The position numbers and the translations under genes are program-made. Shown here in pieces: positions 1 through 9,006 of a DNA stretch of 64,000 bases; position 1 is the first letter of the stretch; the number at the start of each line of letters is the position of its first letter. The stretch is from the NCBI GenBank assembly GCA_964429655.1, contig CAYSCZ010000007.1, positions 22,538-86,537 of the forward strand, read 5' to 3'. The stretch is from CAYSCZ01 sp964429655 (GTDB taxonomy: Bacteria > Bacteroidota > Bacteroidia > Cytophagales > Cyclobacteriaceae). The notes under the pieces were generated by a model that ran no database searches, was not told the DNA's origin, and saw only the letters and a program-made list of their open reading frames with translations.

Positions 1-155
1 ATTTTTATTCCCGGGTTGATCAATTCATATTTTTCCTCGATCTTCCCATTGGGGAACACTTTAATAAAAGATAATTCAACTATTCTATCATTACTTATGC
101 TAACCCCTGTCGTTTCAAGATCAAAAATGGCAAGAGGATTTTTTAGGTTTAGCAT
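1..155 (-). CDS. 3'-5' exonuclease, DnaQ/PolC epsilon-like, N-terminal part only
   Basis: The 51 visible residues begin MLNLKNPLAIFDLETTGVS and continue to the window edge. The stretch IFDLETTG is the Exo I motif (DxE metal ligands) of DEDD-superfamily 3'-5' exonucleases such as the DNA polymerase III epsilon subunit. It is followed by the usual strand in which a residue pattern ending in ELSFIKV leads to a description of the polymerase proofreading fold. The ATG lies just upstream of the next minus-strand gene's stop region, six bases after it, so the two are probably co-transcribed. The rest of the gene is outside the window, so it cannot be decided whether this is true dnaQ, a free-standing exonuclease or an exonuclease fused to another domain. 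Confidence 0.8.
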   Translation of the reverse strand, partial: MLNLKNPLAIFDLETTGVSISNDRIVELSFIKVFPNGKIEEKYELINPGIK

Positions 156-161
156 ATAAGC

Positions 162-773
162 TTACTGTTTATTTTGTAAAGCTTCATAATATTGATCCTC
201 GGTTACTCCCAGGTTTTTTAATAGTGCCAGCGGCCCGGAGTAACTGATAAGATCTTTTTCAGCAGTAGCCTCTACTTTGATTTCCCTGTCATTTCCGATA
301 AGGTAGAATTTCCCCTCCCTGATAAAGTATTTTGGAATATTATACTCTATGTATCTAACATCAGCACGTTCTTTTTGACAAACAACGGTGGTATTAAGCT
401 CATCTTCTTCATTATAAATGATTAATCCCGCTTTTGGCGTTGCATCTGCGAGCTTTTCATAACGATTAACATATTCATCCAATTCACTATCATGAAATGC
501 GTCGTTTTTAATATGGGTAAGCAATAGGATGTGATGCTGGGCGTCCATAAAATTTGCCTTATTCTGAATTAATTCATCACTCCCTTCAATTATTACGATT
601 GGTGAATCTGTCAATAGAGGTGTGGTGTTATTTTTAATAACATCAAATGAACGATCCAAATATTTCAGGATTCCTGTGATGTGATGTAACATCTGCTGTT
701 GGCCATAACTGCCGGCAACTAAGATGCGTTGTTTATCTTCAATTTTTGGGAAAATATTCTCAAAGTCTGTCAT
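162..773 (-). CDS. Mur-ligase-like protein lacking the ATP-binding core (hypothetical)
   Basis: This is a 203-residue soluble protein. The N-terminal part has a sequence resembling a nucleotide-binding loop (VAGSYGQQQMLHHI, residues about 19-32) where Mur ligases have GTxGKTT, but the GKT lysine is absent. Further on it has IVIIEGSDE (about 59-67) and a C-terminal LGVTEDQYYEAL that resembles the linker of the Mur ligase central domain. I read it as a short, degenerate relative of Mpl/MurC-type ligases. It is far shorter than the roughly 450 residues of an active ligase and has no visible C-terminal domain. It could be a conserved regulator or scaffold or just a divergent hypothetical. It starts 220 bp from dnaB and is transcribed divergently from it. 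Confidence 0.6.
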   Translation of the reverse strand: MTDFENIFPKIEDKQRILVAGSYGQQQMLHHITGILKYLDRSFDVIKNNTTPLLTDSPIVIIEGSDELIQNKANFMDAQHHILLLTHIKNDAFHDSELDEYVNRYEKLADATPKAGLIIYNEEDELNTTVVCQKERADVRYIEYNIPKYFIREGKFYLIGNDREIKVEATAEKDLISYSGPLALLKNLGVTEDQYYEALQNKQ

Positions 774-947
774 TGAAGGGCTCCAGATTATTTTTTTTCT
801 ATGTAATTGCCAATATAGCCCAGTTTAAGCAGTAACCAAAAAAGATGGCTGACGGATGTTTAAAATTTGTTTATATCACTTTATTAGTGTTCATAAACCT
901 GACAAAAACTGTTAAAAAATGAAGGCTGTAAATCTCATGCAATTCAG

Positions 948-955
948 TAGGTTTG
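948..955 (+). promoter_or_regulatory. Putative Bacteroidota -7 element for dnaB
   Basis: TAGGTTTG matches the Bacteroidota housekeeping -7 consensus TAnnTTTG exactly and lies 38 bases before the dnaB ATG, a sensible distance for a short leader. It also forms the left arm of an inverted repeat (TAGGTTT at 948-954, AAACCTA at 962-968). No convincing -33 TTG is visible at the expected spacing. This is a sequence match only. Confidence 0.35.
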
Positions 956-993
956 TTAAAAAAACCTATTTATAAAAGGAGAATTATTAATCT

Positions 994-2520
994 ATGGAGA
1001 CAGGTAAAACCTCATTTAAAATTACTAAAAACAGAAGGAATATAGGTTTAAGCGATTTAGGTTCACAGTTAGGCAAGGTGCCGCCACAGGCTACTGACCT
1101 TGAGGAGGCTGTGATTGGTGCACTAATGCTAGAGAAGGATGCGCTGTCGACCGTGGTGGATATAATAAAACCGGCCAATTTTTATAAGGACGTTCATAGG
1201 CTTATCTATGAAGCCATTATTCAGCTATTCAATAATTCAGAACCCGTCGACTTATTAACAGTAACTAACCAACTAAGAAAAAACGGGCATCTTGATATCG
1301 TCGGTGGGGCTTATTACATAACCGAGTTAACCAGAGGAGTAAATTCTGCTGCAAATATTGAATATCATGCAAGGGTTGTTGTTGAGCAATCCATCAAAAG
1401 GGAGCTGATCAAAGTATCTTCGGAGATTCAGCATGATGCTTTTGAGGACACTACCGATGTTTTTGAGCTACTTGACAGGACCGAACAATCTCTGTTTGAA
1501 ATATCCGAAACCTACATAAGAAAAAATTTCGAAGATATCCGTGGATTGATGAAAACCGCAATCAAGGAAATTGAAACCCGTAAAGAGCATAAAGATGGTC
1601 TGACAGGTGTTCCAAGTGGGTTCACACAGCTTGACAGGGTAACCTCAGGATGGCAAAAGTCAGATCTTATTATCATTGCTGCAAGGCCCGGTATGGGTAA
1701 AACAGCTTTTGTGGTTTCCGCTATGAGAAATGCTGCCCTGGATTTCAACAAACCGGTAGCCATATTTTCGCTGGAGATGTCTTCCATTCAGCTTACCAAT
1801 CGTTTGATCTCAGCGGAAGCGGAACTAGATAGTGAGAAAATAAAAAAGGGAAACCTGGAGGATTATGAATGGGAGCAGTTGGTTCATAAGACCAACCGCT
1901 TGCAGGAATCACCGATTTACATTGATGATACCCCGGCAATCACTATTCTTGAGCTTCGGGCAAAGTGCCGAAGACTTAAGGCACAGCATGATGTCCAAAT
2001 GATAATCATTGATTATCTACAGTTAATGTCCGGTGATTCCTCCAAAAATGCGGGCAACAGAGAGCAGGAAATAGCTTCTATCTCCAGGGCATTGAAAAGT
2101 TTAGCTAAGGAATTGAATGTGCCGGTAATCGCTTTATCCCAATTGAGCAGGGCTGTGGAAAACAGGGGAGGTACCAAGCGGCCACAGCTATCAGACCTTA
2201 GGGAATCAGGTTCTATCGAGCAGGATGCTGATGTTGTTCTTTTCTTATACCGCCCGGAATATTATAAAATAGATGAATACGAGGACGGTACACCTGCTGA
2301 CGGAACAGCAGAGGTGATTGTGGCTAAGCATCGAAATGGGGCACTGGAGGATGTGCGGCTTAATTTCGTGAAACGATTTACACGTTTTGATGATTTGGAT
2401 GCAACTGATAAGGCTATTTCAGACAATTCTTTCAGCACAATGACTTTCGGCAGTCGCATCAATCAATCGAATAAAGATTCCGGAAGGGGTGATGTAGCAC
2501 CCGGTGAGGTGCCATTTTAA
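994..2520 (+). CDS. dnaB: Replicative DNA helicase DnaB
   Basis: DnaB is the hexameric ATP-driven helicase that unwinds DNA at the replication fork and recruits primase. The 508-residue protein has the family length. It has the N-terminal primase-interaction domain (about 30-130, starting PPQATDLEEAVIGALMLEK). The RecA-like motor follows, with Walker A ARPGMGKT at 230-237, a Walker B strand MIIIDYLQLM near 336-345 and the SDLRESGSIEQDADVV segment near 400-415. No intein is present. The ATG is preceded by an AAGGAG stretch 12 bases upstream, which is rather far. The tail is charged and low-complexity, as usual. The gene opens a plus-strand run with fmt and folA. The flanking minus-strand genes point away from it, so it probably has its own promoter. 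Confidence 0.97.
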   Translation: METGKTSFKITKNRRNIGLSDLGSQLGKVPPQATDLEEAVIGALMLEKDALSTVVDIIKPANFYKDVHRLIYEAIIQLFNNSEPVDLLTVTNQLRKNGHLDIVGGAYYITELTRGVNSAANIEYHARVVVEQSIKRELIKVSSEIQHDAFEDTTDVFELLDRTEQSLFEISETYIRKNFEDIRGLMKTAIKEIETRKEHKDGLTGVPSGFTQLDRVTSGWQKSDLIIIAARPGMGKTAFVVSAMRNAALDFNKPVAIFSLEMSSIQLTNRLISAEAELDSEKIKKGNLEDYEWEQLVHKTNRLQESPIYIDDTPAITILELRAKCRRLKAQHDVQMIIIDYLQLMSGDSSKNAGNREQEIASISRALKSLAKELNVPVIALSQLSRAVENRGGTKRPQLSDLRESGSIEQDADVVLFLYRPEYYKIDEYEDGTPADGTAEVIVAKHRNGALEDVRLNFVKRFTRFDDLDATDKAISDNSFSTMTFGSRINQSNKDSGRGDVAPGEVPF

Positions 2521-2561
2521 GAAACAATGTAGGTTTTTTATTATTCATCTAATTTTGAGGG

Positions 2562-3479
2562 ATGGATGATTTGCGTATTGTATTTATGGGAACGCCTGAA
2601 TTTGCTGTACCCAGTCTTAGAATATTAGTTGAAAATAACAAAAATATTGTTGGGGTAATTACAGCGCCCGATAAGCCCAGGGGCCGAGGAAAACAGATCT
2701 CATCCCCACCAATTAAAGAATATTGTTTAAATCAGGGATTAAACATACTGCAGCCTAAAAACCTAAAAGATCCCCGTTTTCTCGATGAATTGAAAGCTTT
2801 ACAGCCTGACTTACAAGTTGTGGTTGCTTTTCGAATGCTTCCGGAGGTTGTCTGGTCGTCACCACCTTTGGGTACATTTAATTTACATGCCTCATTACTT
2901 CCGCAGTACCGGGGAGCAGCTCCAATAAACTGGGCAATCATTAATGGAGAAAAAGAAACTGGGGTAACCACCTTTTTTTTAAAACATGAAATTGATACGG
3001 GTGCTTTGATATTTCAGGAAAAAGAAACGATTATGCCGGAAGAGGATGCCGGTTCGCTCTATAATCGGTTAATGAAAAAGGGGGCCAACCTGGTACTTAA
3101 AACGGTAGAGGCCATTGAAAAAAATAATTTTAGTTTGAAACCTCAGGAAGCATTGGAAGCATTAAAACCTGCTCCTAAAATTTTTAAAGACACTTGTAAG
3201 ATCGATTGGAACCAGTCAGCAGCCAGAATAAAAGATTTTGTGAGAGGTTTATCACCCCATCCATCGGCTTGGACATTGATTAATAATAAAATTTGTAAGA
3301 TATTTAGGGTAAATATTACAAAAGCTGGAAAGGAAGAGCACTCCGGCAATTATGAAACTGATGGAGAAAATTATCTCAGGTTTCGTTGCCTGGATGGTTA
3401 CATTGAGGTGATAGAAATTCAAATGGAAGGAAAAAAGATGATGGAAATAAAAGCTTTTTTAAGAGGAAATAAATTATGA
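2562..3479 (+). CDS. fmt: Methionyl-tRNA formyltransferase
   Basis: Fmt transfers a formyl group from 10-formyl-tetrahydrofolate to Met-tRNA(fMet) for translation initiation. The 305-residue length is typical. The N-terminal formyltransferase fold starts IVFMGTPEFAVPSL. The folate site segment HASLLPQYRGAAPINWAI begins near residue 109 and is followed by TGVTTFFLKHEIDTGALI. The C-terminal tRNA-binding domain (about 205-305) is recognisable from FVRGLSPHPSAW. The gene lies 41 bp after dnaB, and its stop overlaps the folA start by four bases (ATGA). The pairing with dihydrofolate reductase makes sense because both use tetrahydrofolate chemistry. Confidence 0.97.
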   Translation: MDDLRIVFMGTPEFAVPSLRILVENNKNIVGVITAPDKPRGRGKQISSPPIKEYCLNQGLNILQPKNLKDPRFLDELKALQPDLQVVVAFRMLPEVVWSSPPLGTFNLHASLLPQYRGAAPINWAIINGEKETGVTTFFLKHEIDTGALIFQEKETIMPEEDAGSLYNRLMKKGANLVLKTVEAIEKNNFSLKPQEALEALKPAPKIFKDTCKIDWNQSAARIKDFVRGLSPHPSAWTLINNKICKIFRVNITKAGKEEHSGNYETDGENYLRFRCLDGYIEVIEIQMEGKKMMEIKAFLRGNKL

Positions 3480-3979
3480 AAATATCAATGATCGCGGCCA
3501 TGAGCCGAAACAGGGTAATTGGTTTAAATAATGACCTACCATGGCACTTGCCCGATGATTTTAAATATTTTAAAGCAACGACAGCCGGACATCACGTGAT
3601 CATGGGACGTAGAAATTTCGAATCTTTGCAGCAGGCCTTTCAACCGCTTCCAAACCGTCCTAACATCGTCATTACCAGAAAGGATAAGTATGATGGTAAA
3701 GGAGCTTATGTGGTCAATAGTCTTGAGAAGGCACTGGAAATTGCAAGGGAAAATGGTGAAGAAGAAGCTTTCATTATTGGTGGAGGGGAGATTTACAAAA
3801 TGGCACTTCCTGATACAGATTACATCTATCTCACCGAAGTCGACGCTGAATTTGACGGTGATACCTATTTCCCGGAATTTCCAAAAAATGAATGGAAAGA
3901 GGTTTCAAGGAAACATCATGCTGTAGATGCCAAACATGCGCATTCATTTGATTTTGTGATATATGAAAGGGTGATTTAA
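3476..3979 (+). CDS. folA: Dihydrofolate reductase
   Basis: FolA reduces dihydrofolate to tetrahydrofolate with NADPH. The 167 residues show the family landmarks. MIAAMSRNRVIG at the start is followed by LPWHLPDDFKYFK (Met20-loop region, with the acidic substrate ligand in PDD). Then come HHVIMGRRNFESL (NADPH phosphate site), PNIVITR, and EAFIIGGGEIYKMALP (cofactor glycine loop). The start overlaps the fmt stop by four bases, so translation is probably coupled. The protein matches a chromosomal enzyme rather than the short plasmid types. Confidence 0.97.
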   Translation: MKISMIAAMSRNRVIGLNNDLPWHLPDDFKYFKATTAGHHVIMGRRNFESLQQAFQPLPNRPNIVITRKDKYDGKGAYVVNSLEKALEIARENGEEEAFIIGGGEIYKMALPDTDYIYLTEVDAEFDGDTYFPEFPKNEWKEVSRKHHAVDAKHAHSFDFVIYERVI

Positions 3980-3989
3980 TCTTTTAAAG

Positions 3990-6900
3990 ATGTACCGTCG
4001 TCTATTTCTGTTGCTTTTTACTTTTTTAGCTGTTATTACCTCACATGCACAGGAAGAGGATAGACATTTTGAATTTCCAGAGGGAGTAGGTTATAAAAAT
4101 TGCGAGGATAATGTAGTAATATTTAAGTTAAATAATTCAATTACGCCCGGTAGTTTCGAAAATCCACTGACTATTAATGAGGTTGAAAATATATTCTCTT
4201 TAGAAATTTGTACGCCTATTTATAGATCTGAACAAGTATTGAGTGCTAGCAAATACTTAAAGGGCATCTATAAAATCCATCTTAAGCAAGGAGACATTGT
4301 TGAAACAATAAACGAGTTACTGAAATACGATAATGTTCTTTATGCGGAGCCAAGTTATAAAGTTGAGTTATTGTATGTTCCTAATGACCCTGAGGCTAAT
4401 TTGGATACAGGAAATCAGGAATATCTGGAAATTGTGAAAGCTTATGAGGCCTGGGATATTACTAGGGGTGATACCAATGTAGTTATTGGAATAAGTGACA
4501 CCGGGATGGACCTTGATCATGAAGACCTTCAGGAAAATATTTATTTAAACCATGCTGATCCTGTAAATGGGATAGATGATGATCTTAATGGTTATGTGGA
4601 TGATTACATTGGTTGGGATATTGCCAATAATGATAATTTTCCCGATGATGATAGAGTAACTCATGGTACAGGGGTTTCAGGAGTGGCTGGAGCCACGACA
4701 AATAATGGAATAGGAATATCAGGTATAGGTTTTTATTCAAAAATAGTACCTATTAAAATTTTTGACTCTGGTAGTCCTTTCGCTATTAATCCTTATGAAT
4801 CAATAATTTATGCTGCTGACAATGGAATTGATATATTGAATCTATCCTGGGGAGCCCCAAATATATTTGAAAAGTATGTTCAAGATATAATTAATTATGC
4901 TGTATTAGAGCAGGATGTTGTTATAGTAGCAGCTGCCGGAAATACGCCTGAGGAACTAGATTTCTATCCGGCTTCCTATGAAAATGTTCTTTCAATTGGT
5001 GCCACGGATTTCGAAGATAACAAAACAGGATTCTCGACTTTTAGCTATAACGTTGATCTGGTTGCGCCTGGTATCAGGATTTTTACAACACGTAAAAACA
5101 ATAATTATTTTAATCCCACAGGCACTTCTGTTTCATCTCCACAAGTTTCTGGAGCTGCTGCTTTAGTAAGGGATGCTTTTCCTCAATACAATGCGCTGCA
5201 AGTGATGGAACAACTTAGGGTAACGGCGGATGATATTTATTCGGTTGGTGACAATAATCAATATTTTGGTCAACTTGGTCATGGGAGGTTAAACATTGAA
5301 CAGGCTGTTACTGATGTCAATGCCATATCAGTTAGGCAAACTAACATGACCTATGACAATGGAATTGGTGAATTGGCTTTTTATGGTGATCAGATCAAAA
5401 TAAATATGAACTTCACTAATTTTTTAAATCCTTTATCTGACCTATCAATTAATTTTTCTACCGAATCTGAATTTGCTACCCTTCAAAACCCAACGATGTC
5501 AATAGGAGACATGGAAATGATGGGGGTCACTGCTAACCATACTTTAAACATATTGCTAGATGATGAAACACCGCCCAATGAGCGAATAATCATAAAAATA
5601 GATTACCAGGCTGTTGGATATGAAGATTTTGAATTTATGGAATTCACAACAGAGCCGAATTATGCCGATTTATCTACCGCTTCATTAAATACCACTATTG
5701 CTGGTAATGGAAATTTAGGTTATGCGAATGACGCTCAGACTGACGGTATGGGATTGACATTTAATTCTGAAAATCTTTTATCACAATTTGGGCTGATGAT
5801 TGCACTAAGCAATGGAGTGGTGGTTGACAATGTGGTAAATAATCTTAATCAACAAACCAGGGATTTCGATTTTAAGACCATAAAAAACATTAAGGTTGAT
5901 GATAATGGTCAGTCTGATTTGGTTGCTTCATCAAACTTCAATCCTGTATTGGACAGTCTGGACACCATTATGTTTGTTGAGCAGGAATTACTTTCCTTTG
6001 TGTCGGAGGATTTTTACATTTTAGAATACAGAATTACCAATACCTCAGATAAGCAGTGGGACCCTATTAAGCTTGCATTATTTTCCGATTGGCAACTTGG
6101 TGACACAATCAATAATAAAGCGAGTTGGAATGATGAACTTGATCTTGGTTACGTTTCAGATGAAAATATTTTTGCCGGCATTTCATTGTTAACAGGTCAA
6201 AATTCAATAATTCACGCTCTAGATATTGGAGATTATCATGGGAACGAGGCTGAATTAGATAGTTTATTGCTTGATACTTTAAAGCATAAATTACTAAATG
6301 AGGAAAAGTTACTGGCAGGTGAGCTTGGTGATGGTAATGATGTGGGGATTATAGTTGGAGGAAGCATTCCACCAATTGATCCCTACAGTAGTGAAAAGAT
6401 CGCTTTCTTTATTAATGTAGAAAATGATCTACTATCCCTGCAAGAAAGTGCGACTCAGGCCAGGCTTAAATATGAAGACCACCTCCAAAATCCTCCGGTA
6501 ACTGCAAAATTTGAAACCTGCAAAAACGATAATGTGATTTTATCATTTGAGGACAATCAATTATATTCCTATTTTAAAGATCCTCTGGCTCAAGAATTGA
6601 TCGGGTCAGGGCGTGAATTTGAATTTGGACCCATCCTTAATGATACAATAATTTATTTTAGAAATTCGGAAAATCAATATCTGGGAGAGATAGAAGCTCT
6701 GACCATTGCAGTTTTCGAAGCGAGTCCTTCCATATCATTTGAAGATACAGTTTTTATTAATGACGACGGATTGGTCGTTGTAAATTTCAATGACTTAACA
6801 GAGGAGTCAATAAGTTGGTTATGGAATTTTGGCGATGGAAGCTCAAGTACAATCAAAAATCCTGTTAATACCTACACGGCAACTGGCGAATATGAAATAA

Positions 6901-6993
6901 CTCTTTTGGTTACCAATGTTCAGGGCTGTTCAGAATCAATCACTAAGGACCTGTTTGTGGCAGCGCGTAGCGATGAGCCGGTGTTAGAAGATC
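3990..6993 (+). CDS. Secreted subtilisin-like serine protease, 5' part (ends in assembly gap)
   Basis: This is an S8-family peptidase exported through Sec and then T9SS. A signal peptide (residues 1-20, ending SHAQ) is followed by a propeptide-like region. The catalytic domain has Asp170 (in ISDTGMDLDHED), His225 (in HGTGVSGVAGA), an oxyanion Asn in AAAGNTPEE near 318, and Ser380 in GTSVSSPQVSGAAAL. The Ser motif is a variant of the usual GTSMASP. A long beta-rich region follows, then Ig-like and PKD modules (WLWNFGDG near 941). The frame runs into 100 Ns at 6994. Base 6993 is codon position 1, and the frame continues in the segment at 7094-8637 if the true gap is 609 nt. The apparent stop at 7118 is an artefact of the N-run length. 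The gene follows folA by 10 bp, but its function is unrelated. Confidence 0.9.
6939..6993. repeat. 55-bp exact direct repeat, left flank of gap (partner 7387-7441)
   Basis: The 55 bases ending at the gap are identical to 7387-7441 and diverge immediately upstream (A at 6938, C at 7386). They encode ITKDLFVAARSDEPVLED in the same frame in both places. This is the junction of a PKD module with the next Ig-like module. Confidence 0.95.
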
Positions 6994-7093
6994 NNNNNNN
7001 NNNNNNNNNNNNNNNNNNNNNNNNNNNNNNNNNNNNNNNNNNNNNNNNNNNNNNNNNNNNNNNNNNNNNNNNNNNNNNNNNNNNNNNNNNNNN
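6994..7093. other. Assembly gap (100 N)
   Basis: There are exactly 100 Ns, a standard placeholder for a gap of unknown length, and they fall inside the protease gene. Both flanks are 55-bp exact repeats of sequence found 448 and 957 bp further on. The gap is therefore best explained by collapse of a repeated cassette. Filling it with a copy of 7442-8050 (609 nt) restores one continuous reading frame. Confidence 0.97.
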
Positions 7094-7148
7094 CCATTTT
7101 ATATGTTGGAGGAATTGATAAAGGGATAGAAAGTGGTATTGTATCGGC
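7094..7148. repeat. 55-bp exact direct repeat, right flank of gap (partner 8051-8105)
   Basis: The 55 bases starting right after the gap are identical to 8051-8105 and then diverge (C at 7149, A at 8106). They encode ILYVGGIDKGIESGIVSA in the same frame at both sites. The offset between copies is 957 bp, or 319 codons. Confidence 0.95.
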
Positions 7149-8637
7149 CGTGATAGAAGTGTTTTCCTTTGTGCCACAGTTTATTTTCCCGGACACCGTT
7201 TATGTTGACGGGTCGGGTATGGCTTTGGTCAGTTTTGAGGATTTGACGGTAGGTTCGGTCAGATGGTTATGGGATTTTGGCGATGGGCACAGTAGTGACT
7301 CTAAGGACCCCCTCAATGTTTACACCTCTACCGGGCTTTATGAAGTGATGTTGGAGGTTGTTAACGGTTCAGGATGTACGGGGGTCATCACTAAGGACCT
7401 GTTTGTGGCAGCGCGTAGCGATGAGCCGGTGTTAGAAGATCAGGAGATATGCTATGGTGAACAGGCATTGCTTGATGCGTCGAACAGCGATATCCTAAGG
7501 GTGTATGTCGATGAGGGGTTGTCGGAACTGCTGTATGAAGGCCCGGTCTTCGAGACGGGTCCGTTGGAAAGGGACACCATTTACTATGTCACCAATGCGG
7601 AAGGTGATTTTGAGAGCCATCCGGTATCGGTAGAGGTTATGGTTTATGATGAGCTAGCGGTTGATATCAGTTATCAAATAGACACGACAGACCTTGGCTC
7701 AACCAACAAGGTCCGTTTGATCAATGCCAGTGGTTATGGAGACGAGTTATGGACGGTAGATGGCGAGGAGTTTACGACCAGGTCACCGATTGTAGAAGTT
7801 GATCTTACAGAAGGGATAAATGTTCGGTTGTCAGTCACCGATGGAAATGGATGCGAAGGAACTGTGGAGCGTTTGTTGGAATTAGGGGAGTCCCCGTTGC
7901 CTATAGTAGCATCTATGGCGGTATGTCCTGGCAGCGAGGTATTATTGGAGCCGTTCAATGGTACTTTATTTAATTTTTACCGTGACTCAGAAGGCACAGA
8001 CCTTCTTCACCGGGGCAGTCAGTTAAAGGTCAGCGTATTGGACAGTGATACCATTTTATATGTTGGAGGAATTGATAAAGGGATAGAAAGTGGTATTGTA
8101 TCGGCAGGCATCAATGTGAGCAGAATAATTCCTGAGATTATACCAACACCTCTTGAAATATCCTTGCCCGGCGATAACGTTGTGCAGTTATTAGCAACAC
8201 CAGATGGGTTGAATTATAAATGGTATGTGAATGGTTTTTTTCAGGGAGTTGGTCAAGTGAAAGAACTATCTTTCTTTGAACTAGGATCACATGAAATAAT
8301 CCTTAAAGTTGAAGATTCACTGGGATGTTATGCTTATGATACTTTAGAGTATAACGTACGACTAATTACATCACTTGAAGAACATATTGACCCTCAATTC
8401 AAAATTTATCCGAATCCTGCTAATAATGATGTGACCTTATCACTCGTAAAACATGCCTTATTAGAAGATTTAGAAATTAAACTGATTGATCTGACTGGAA
8501 GCACAATCAAACTGCCAATAAAAAGGCGATCGCAAGATAAATTAACTTTTAACATTAGTGATCATAAGAAAGGAGTTTATATCATTCAGATTAACGCTTC
8601 TGGAAATATTTATCATAAACGCCTGATTATTTACTAA
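7094..8637 (+). CDS. Secreted subtilisin-like protease, 3' part: PKD and Ig-like repeats plus T9SS sorting domain
   Basis: This continues the protease whose catalytic domain lies at 3990-6993. It has a PKD domain (VRWLWDFGDGHSSDSKDP, near 7260-7310). Two Ig-like modules follow with the recurring pattern of a short strand, a Gly, then DTIYYV or DTILYV (7441-7660 and 7910-8105). The end is a C-terminal type A sorting domain starting FKIYPNPANNDVTL and ending KRLIIY, which T9SS uses to move and anchor cargo at the cell surface. The first full codon is 7096. The ATG at 7150 is internal and not a real start. Base composition in 7150-8105 is clearly richer in GC than the catalytic half. With a 609-nt fill the whole protein would be 1718 residues. 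Confidence 0.9.
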
Positions 8638-9005
8638 TTATAAATACTTTTTTGGTTCTGCTTCATGAAAATTTTTCTGAAACTATTACCTGATAGCGCT
8701 GCAAAGCTCGCTAACAGACCGCCCAATATACCTGTCATGATTATAAGGTAAACAGGATCATTTACAGGAAATAGCTCAACCATTTGAGAAGACATGATGG
8801 ACCTGGTTTCAACATCCAATTTCCAGGTCACACCCATCCACAGCAACCCTACACCAAGAAACGAGGATAAAAAAACATTTAATCCATGACCTGGGATCAA
8901 TGCAGCAATAAGGGCTGTTGGAATAATGAATATCCACCAGGAAAAGTATAGTCCGCACAAATAAGCCGAAGCCCCAAACAATATCAGACGAAGTAAAAAT
9001 TTCAT
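8634..9005 (-). CDS. Small integral membrane protein (hypothetical)
   Basis: This 123-residue protein appears to have four hydrophobic segments: about 2-22, 24-43, 45-63 and 83-107. It ends in a basic tail (RKIFMKQNQKSIYN). I recognise no family motif. It starts one base after the stop of the upstream acylase-family gene, so the two are almost certainly co-transcribed. Its stop overlaps the convergent protease gene's stop region by four bases. Confidence 0.75.
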   Translation of the reverse strand: MKFLLRLILFGASAYLCGLYFSWWIFIIPTALIAALIPGHGLNVFLSSFLGVGLLWMGVTWKLDVETRSIMSSQMVELFPVNDPVYLIIMTGILGGLLASFAALSGNSFRKIFMKQNQKSIYN

Positions 9006-9006
9006 G

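Noticed and set aside
6994..7118. Protease truncated by a stop at 7118
   Set aside because: The stop appears only because the filler has 100 bases, which shifts the frame by one. It is not evidence of a pseudogene.
7150..8637. Separate gene starting at ATG 7150
   Set aside because: The frame continues upstream to the gap edge at 7094 and lines up with the protease frame if the gap is 609 nt. The ATG is internal to a PKD/Ig-like repeat.
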